Assembly (NCBI GenBank): GCA_041649635.1
Contig: JBAZMV010000005.1
Coordinates: forward strand, 130,738-194,737
DNA from: Dehalococcoidia bacterium
Lineage (GTDB): Bacteria > Chloroflexota > Dehalococcoidia > E44-bin15
Direction of reading: 5' to 3'
DNA: 64,000 nt
Below, one piece after another: positions 60,354 to 64,000 of the stretch; within the stretch, counting starts at the first letter, position 1; the number at the start of each line of letters is the position of its first letter. The notes under the pieces were generated by a model. The model did not search any database. It worked only from the letters and a program-made list of their open reading frames with translations, and was not told the DNA's origin. A program made the translations under genes and the position numbers.

Positions 60354-60566
60354 ATGGGCGAGAGAGTCGTTTTTTGTGGAAAATGTGGAAAAGAATTATA
60401 TAGTCTTGGTCATATTGTAGACGATAAACCATCACAATGCCTCTATTGTAAATCTACGATGAAGTCCTACGTTACACTCGGCCTATCCAGAGAGTATACT
60501 CTCAGTGTATCTACTCCTAATAGCTGTACCACTTACAGAGTTGGCGTGACCAGTATTCAAGCTTAA
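60354..60566 (+). CDS. Small zinc-ribbon protein (70 residues)
   Basis: ATG at 60354 with GGAGG eight bases upstream and a strong promoter 60 bases before. CGKCGKELYSLG and CLYCKSTMKSY provide two CxxC knuckles for one zinc. The remainder (LSVSTPNSCTTYRVG) is not recognised. Probably a free-standing nucleic-acid or protein-binding zinc ribbon. Confidence 0.65.
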   Translation: MGERVVFCGKCGKELYSLGHIVDDKPSQCLYCKSTMKSYVTLGLSREYTLSVSTPNSCTTYRVGVTSIQA

Positions 60567-60928
60567 AGCGCTGGTGTCCTGTAACCTAGTAAACTGTGCG
60601 AATATGCCAGAGTATTACTTCTAAATCCAGCCTGCATTTGATATTATTAGCATTCTCATTTTTACTACCTAATAAATATATGTGCGAAGCGACTATCGGA
60701 TCTGGTGCCTAGACCTGGACGGTATGTGGCTGAACAATGGAAGCTATAATGTTTAATGGGCTACACTTTCCGGGGGAGCTGTAACGGTTCCCCCATCACA
60801 TATCGTCGATTGAGGCTGCGTCCGATTGATGACGGGATGCCGAATCAATTACAGCCGACGGATAATGCTCTCCGAGAGGTCTTGACTGTCAGATGAGGTT
60901 CCGGCTGATACACCTTTTGTGCCGATTG
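60567..60928. other. 362-bp stretch with possible remnant of a surface-protein gene
   Basis: Reading + strand, DYRIWCLDLDGMWLNNG (about 60687-60740) and, in another frame after a stop, GAVTVPPSHIVD (about 60776-60814) echo the RCLDGT...DGLWLNRAVPGSTHLIS region of the surface protein at 1511. No intact gene. The similarity was judged by eye. Confidence 0.35.
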
Positions 60929-61336
60929 TCAGTAGACTATGCTGACGTTCACTAATTGCCCTTTGTGCATGTCAATGAGGACCCGATCTCCGAATGGCTG
61001 TTGAAGCTGGACTTCGATGGAATCCTGGCAACTAAGGCCGCCTTTCAGGGGAGTTGAGGAGGCGATCACTTTAACCTGTACGTCGACGTCCGTCTCATGC
61101 AACAGCGTTACTTCCGGGTCGCCTTGGCAGGAGGAAACAAAAAGTACCAGCCTGTCCGGGGAAATCAGCGATGCCTCCATTATACTCACTTCGCCGCGCC
61201 AGACGCCGCCGAGGAGCTGCCATGCCGCGAAAACTGTTACCCCAAGCACAACTGCAAACACGAGCAACGCAACTAGAATTTTTATGTGTCTTGGACGGCC
61301 GGATAAGAACCTTCTTAAACCGGATTCGTTAGTCAT
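60929..61336 (-). CDS. Single-pass membrane protein, uncharacterised
   Basis: 135 residues. AAGGAGGGAG before the ATG. Basic N-terminus (RRFLSGRPRHIK), one helix (ILVALLVFAVVLGVTVFAAW), then an exported beta-rich domain with two cysteines (SSCQGDPEV and LSCQDSIEV) that may form a disulfide. No family recognised. Lies downstream of the S1 protease on the same strand, separated by a palindrome at 61386-61413. Confidence 0.65.
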   Translation of the reverse strand: MTNESGLRRFLSGRPRHIKILVALLVFAVVLGVTVFAAWQLLGGVWRGEVSIMEASLISPDRLVLFVSSCQGDPEVTLLHETDVDVQVKVIASSTPLKGGLSCQDSIEVQLQQPFGDRVLIDMHKGQLVNVSIVY

Positions 61337-61385
61337 AAGAACTCCCTCCTTTGGTTGGCTGCACCTTGCCGCGGCGTCTAATTGT

Positions 61386-61413
61386 AAGGGGCAAGCGTGG
61401 TGGCTTGCCCCTT
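61386..61413. repeat. AAGGGGCAAGC palindrome
   Basis: AAGGGGCAAGC and GCTTGCCCCTT arms; in the gap between protease and membrane-protein genes. Confidence 0.7.
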
Positions 61414-61459
61414 GTTAAAAATCCTGAAACTTACCGCATCCGGCCGAGTCCTCCGATTT

Positions 61460-62866
61460 TTAGTTCGTGGCGACTTGAATTCCTAAAGCGTACCACATCT
61501 TATCAGTTCGTGAAAAAACTTCTCTAAGAAACGGCCAGAATGGGTCGGCCATCCATCCCCTATTGAGACCATAGTCCGTATTGCCCCAATACACAGGTCC
61601 GCCGCTATCGCCGCCAGAAATGTGATTCTCCCCCATTTGTACGAGATTGCACACGTCTCCGTTGCAGACGTTGAGCTTCCGCACTTGCTGACAGCTCTGG
61701 TATGTTGTCTTACCGTTCCGACAAAGAGTCTGCCCAACGGTTGGAGATCCGGACCATGAGACATCGCGCCTGTCTGTTTCGAGTGTTGAACTGCTGCCCG
61801 CGTAGAAGTCGTCAGTTTCGTTCTGGGGCCCCGTATGCCACTGGAAGTCTCCGTAAACGCCTTGATACTCTGCCTGAAAAGTCAGATTCTGGCCGTCGTC
61901 AGTTTGAGAGTTAGAGCAGTGTCCGGCGGTACAAATGCCTCTCACCCCATATGACATCGTCCCGAATCCTGACGTACAATCAGAAAGGGCTTCGCCGCCC
62001 AGATGCTCTGTGCTGCTAGCGGTACCGCTTATAACCTGAACATTTGAGCGTACCACGGAGGTGGTAATGCAGTTGAGAATATCCGCCCTGGTCGCATCGG
62101 TGAGGGCCTTTTCGGCGACGGCCCCGAGATCATCGAGAACCGAAGCGGAAGCTGTTCTCTCAAGTACAACAGTTGTTGTTATCTGGCCTGTCTCGGTGTC
62201 GAACCAGGTTGAGGCATCAAGCACGTCAGGCGACTCCAATACCGCATAGTGGACTGCTTCAATCGCACTTTGCAGTTCCGTCTCGGTGAAGCACGAGCCG
62301 GTGCGCACTTCGACCGAAACGCTGCTGTGGCTACCGGTGAAGATGTCGATAATATCGAGCGCTTCCTTGGGAGCGCCGCCCTTGAAAGCGATCCACGCGC
62401 GATCAGCGCCTACGATCGCCGCATCAGCAAAGGCTTCGGGACAAGCTCCGCGGATCCTGGCAACCGCCAGGGCGAAGTTGTCGTTCCAGGCATACCGATC
62501 GATAGCCTCCTGAAGCGATATACCCTCTTGGCTGGCGACAGACTTCAAGTCCCGGAGTTCCGCGTCGCTTATCGGGTCGTCGATTTCCGGCGGCGCCGCC
62601 TCTGACACGGACGAACAATCGCATCCTGCCTGACCGTCCGTATCCGATGCACTCTCTACCAGCGCAGCGGTCCCTTCGTCAGTTCCTGAAAGTCCCATGA
62701 GGTCTTCTGCTTGAGAAGCTATTCCCCAAATTCCCTGCGCCGAATCCGAAGGAGTAAATGGTTCCCTGTCTGTAGCAAAAGAGGAACCTGCTACAGCTAT
62801 AGAGATAACGAAAGTGATCGCCAATAAGGAAATAAGTGACCTCTTTGAAATCAATGCCTTTTTCAT
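61460..62866 (-). CDS. Secreted chymotrypsin-like (S1) serine protease
   Basis: 468 residues from ATG 62866, which has AGGAGG upstream and yields a signal peptide (MKKALISKRSLISLLAITF..., cleavage near SSFA). A pro-region of about 270 residues resembles that of alpha-lytic/streptogrisin proteases. The protease domain has His316 (CTAGHC), Asp340 (YGDFQWHT) and Ser421 (GGDSGGPVYWG), so the triad is complete. Several Cys pairs suggest disulfides. A very good promoter lies upstream. Probably secreted and processed by cleavage of the pro-region. Confidence 0.88.
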   Translation of the reverse strand: MKKALISKRSLISLLAITFVISIAVAGSSFATDREPFTPSDSAQGIWGIASQAEDLMGLSGTDEGTAALVESASDTDGQAGCDCSSVSEAAPPEIDDPISDAELRDLKSVASQEGISLQEAIDRYAWNDNFALAVARIRGACPEAFADAAIVGADRAWIAFKGGAPKEALDIIDIFTGSHSSVSVEVRTGSCFTETELQSAIEAVHYAVLESPDVLDASTWFDTETGQITTTVVLERTASASVLDDLGAVAEKALTDATRADILNCITTSVVRSNVQVISGTASSTEHLGGEALSDCTSGFGTMSYGVRGICTAGHCSNSQTDDGQNLTFQAEYQGVYGDFQWHTGPQNETDDFYAGSSSTLETDRRDVSWSGSPTVGQTLCRNGKTTYQSCQQVRKLNVCNGDVCNLVQMGENHISGGDSGGPVYWGNTDYGLNRGWMADPFWPFLREVFSRTDKMWYALGIQVATN

Positions 62867-63239
62867 TTTATTAACCTCCTTGATGCCTTTAAAAAGTATT
62901 TTAGGGTATCCAAAATATTGTGTCAATAGGGGTATAGAAGATACCTATATATAATATGGCGGTCGCAACTCCTCGATCCTGCGGTGAGGTTTTTGGTTGT
63001 TTTCCTAGGTTAGGTATTTCATATATTAATGGTTGAAGGAACCGAGTTTGTCTAGGGTTTATAGTAATCTTCTTATAAAGCGTTTCATTCGGATCCCCTG
63101 TTTTTATAGCTCCGTGAGTCCAATATGTTTCTGAACCTTGCAATACGCAAACAATGTCAACTCTGTTTTGGCGGGTTTAAAAATCCGATTCGAATTGGTT
63201 ATAATTTGCCGGTGAATCTATAAAAGGAAGGTGCCTCAC
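62867..63239. other. 373-bp gap between divergent genes
   Basis: Holds the protease promoter (62898-62926) and the leader of the broken nitroreductase. An 80-codon minus-strand frame (62901-63143) overlaps the promoter and has no ribosome site; it is not called. Confidence 0.6.
62898..62926 (-). promoter_or_regulatory. Promoter of the S1 protease gene
   Basis: Minus strand TTGACA (62921-62926), 17-base spacer, TAAAAT (62898-62903): near-consensus. Confidence 0.75.
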
Positions 63240-63536
63240 ATGGAATTGATGGATGCGGTAAAAGGACGGCGGAGCATTCGCAAATACAAAGCCGATCCCG
63301 TCAGCGATAAAGACCTTGAGACGATATTAGAGGCGGCGCGATGGGCGCCGTCCTGGGCCAACACGCAGTGCGTGCGATGGATACTGGTCAAGGATCGTGA
63401 GACCAAGCGGAAGCTGGCGGAGACGTTGTCATCTATAAACCCCGCCGCCGAGGCCATGCTCACCGTCCCCGTGGTGCTGGCGTTCTGCGCCGAGACGGGA
63501 CGGGCTGGCATCAAGAAACGTAAGACACATTGTTAG
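63240..63536 (+). pseudogene. Nitroreductase-family gene, 3'-truncated
   Basis: 98 residues from ATG 63240 (AAGGAAGG upstream). MDAVKGRRSIRKYKADPVSD, EAARWAPSWANTQCVRWILV and MLTVPVVLAFCAETGRAG are a normal nitroreductase N-terminal half. After about residue 93 the sequence leaves the family (KKRKTHC, then stop) and the following 80 bases contain no continuation in any frame. A family member should be about 170-200 residues. Probably a deletion remnant, without the second FMN-binding half. Confidence 0.75.
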
Positions 63537-63615
63537 CATCTAAGCCCTCGTCACCCGGGGATAACACCAATAAATCAACTAGAAGAATCTCTCCCAGGGC
63601 TCTTTTTCAGTTAGT

Positions 63616-64000
63616 CTACGGATTATCAAACGTCAGTAGTGCGCCGTAGATGTCCCAGTTTCTGTTACGCTTATCCTGCCAGACCACCGTGTTTCCTGAA
63701 ATGGCGGGTAGTGCTTGGCCAGACGTGTTGAGACATATGGGGAACTTGGTGGCGGTGGATAGATTGCAGCCGTAGATATCGGTTGCATACCAGTAGTTGT
63801 TGCAATTCTCCTTCCACACTACAATGTTGCCGGAAATTGCTGGGCTCGATTGGCAGTAAGAATCGGTGCAGATGGGGAACTCAATACCGGAAGATAGATT
63901 ATATCCGTAGATATCGTTGTCCTCATAGATTTCTTTACGGCAGTCCGTCCATACGATGATGTCGCCATCGATCGCCGGGTTCAGTTGGTCGTCCTCATAG
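63616..64000 (-). CDS. Repeat-rich surface protein, C-terminal end (cut by window edge)
   Basis: The minus-strand frame is open from the window edge to TAG at 63616-63618, about 128 residues. It contains tandem units of about 46 residues: PAIDGDIIVWTDCR, PAISGNIVVWKENC and PAISGNTVVWQDKR, each followed by DIYGYNLSS/DIYGCNLST and FPICT/FPICL. The pattern is that of TolB-like beta-propeller repeats in secreted proteins of bacteria and methanogens. Start and signal peptide lie outside the window. Confidence 0.75.
   Translation of the reverse strand, partial: YEDDQLNPAIDGDIIVWTDCRKEIYEDNDIYGYNLSSGIEFPICTDSYCQSSPAISGNIVVWKENCNNYWYATDIYGCNLSTATKFPICLNTSGQALPAISGNTVVWQDKRNRNWDIYGALLTFDNP

Noticed and set aside
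57785..61336. Prophage or integrative element
   Set aside because: A tRNA fragment and atypical base composition are present, but no integrase, structural, replication or transfer gene. Called only an accessory island.
62901..63143. 80-codon minus-strand ORF before the protease gene
   Set aside because: Overlaps the near-consensus protease promoter and lacks a ribosome site and family resemblance.

Overview
The window looks like a chromosomal segment from an uncultured bacterium of moderate to high GC, most likely a Chloroflexota member close to Dehalococcoidia. This placement is inferred from gene content: very large secreted proteins held by a C-terminal transmembrane helix, a CIRCE/HrcA heat-shock operon, a RemA-gmk pair, a BirA-type biotin regulator, and many short palindromic repeats between genes. 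No rRNA or other marker gene is present, so the placement is tentative.

Layout. 1-9.2 kb: the C-terminal part of rho, a repeat-rich gap holding a possible small transcript, then two paralogous surface proteins that each end in the same membrane anchor and the same terminator. 9.6-17.7 kb (minus strand): a birA-symporter-hydrolase operon behind a BirA-type operator, fabH, and hrcA-grpE-dnaK behind a CIRCE element. 17.8-20.7 kb (plus): dnaJ-rsmE and a membrane-anchored beta-propeller protein. 20.7-24.5 kb (minus): argF-der-plsY-gpsA, each gene overlapping the next by 4 bp. 24.6-27.6 kb (minus): two lipoproteins and an AT-rich membrane-protein module; one promoter sequence is present twice, before each of the last two units.

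28.0-32.9 kb (plus): tyrA-aroA, remA-gmk, and a YxlE/F/G-like small protein plus ABC exporter. 33.0-35.3 kb (minus): an endonuclease IV-like protein, an unknown protein, tRNA-Thr(CGT) and a transglutaminase-like protein. 35.6-49.3 kb (plus): pyrD, then the branched-chain amino-acid block ilvD-ilvB-ilvH-ilvC and leuA-leuC-leuD-leuB. Together these make valine and leucine and the shared steps for isoleucine. Five genes unrelated to leucine synthesis sit between leuC and leuD. 49.3-57.8 kb (minus): an AraC/GyrI regulator, a REP-associated transposase with a REP copy inside its coding region, a SagB-like nitroreductase, radA, two LRR lipoproteins and clpC.

57.8-61 kb is gene-poor and AT-rich. It begins with a truncated tRNA-Gly and carries several very small genes with good ribosome binding sites (zinc ribbon, HNH-like, DUF5752-like, Cys/Lys-rich micropeptide). 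61-64 kb: a membrane protein, a secreted S1 protease with a strong promoter, a broken nitroreductase, and the end of a repeat-rich surface protein that runs off the window.

The most interesting points are the BirA operator ahead of a transporter operon, the interrupted leu operon, the REP copy inside the transposase gene, the duplicated promoter bracketing an AT-rich module, and the tRNA-adjacent island of tiny genes. No CRISPR array, complete prophage or known defence system was seen.
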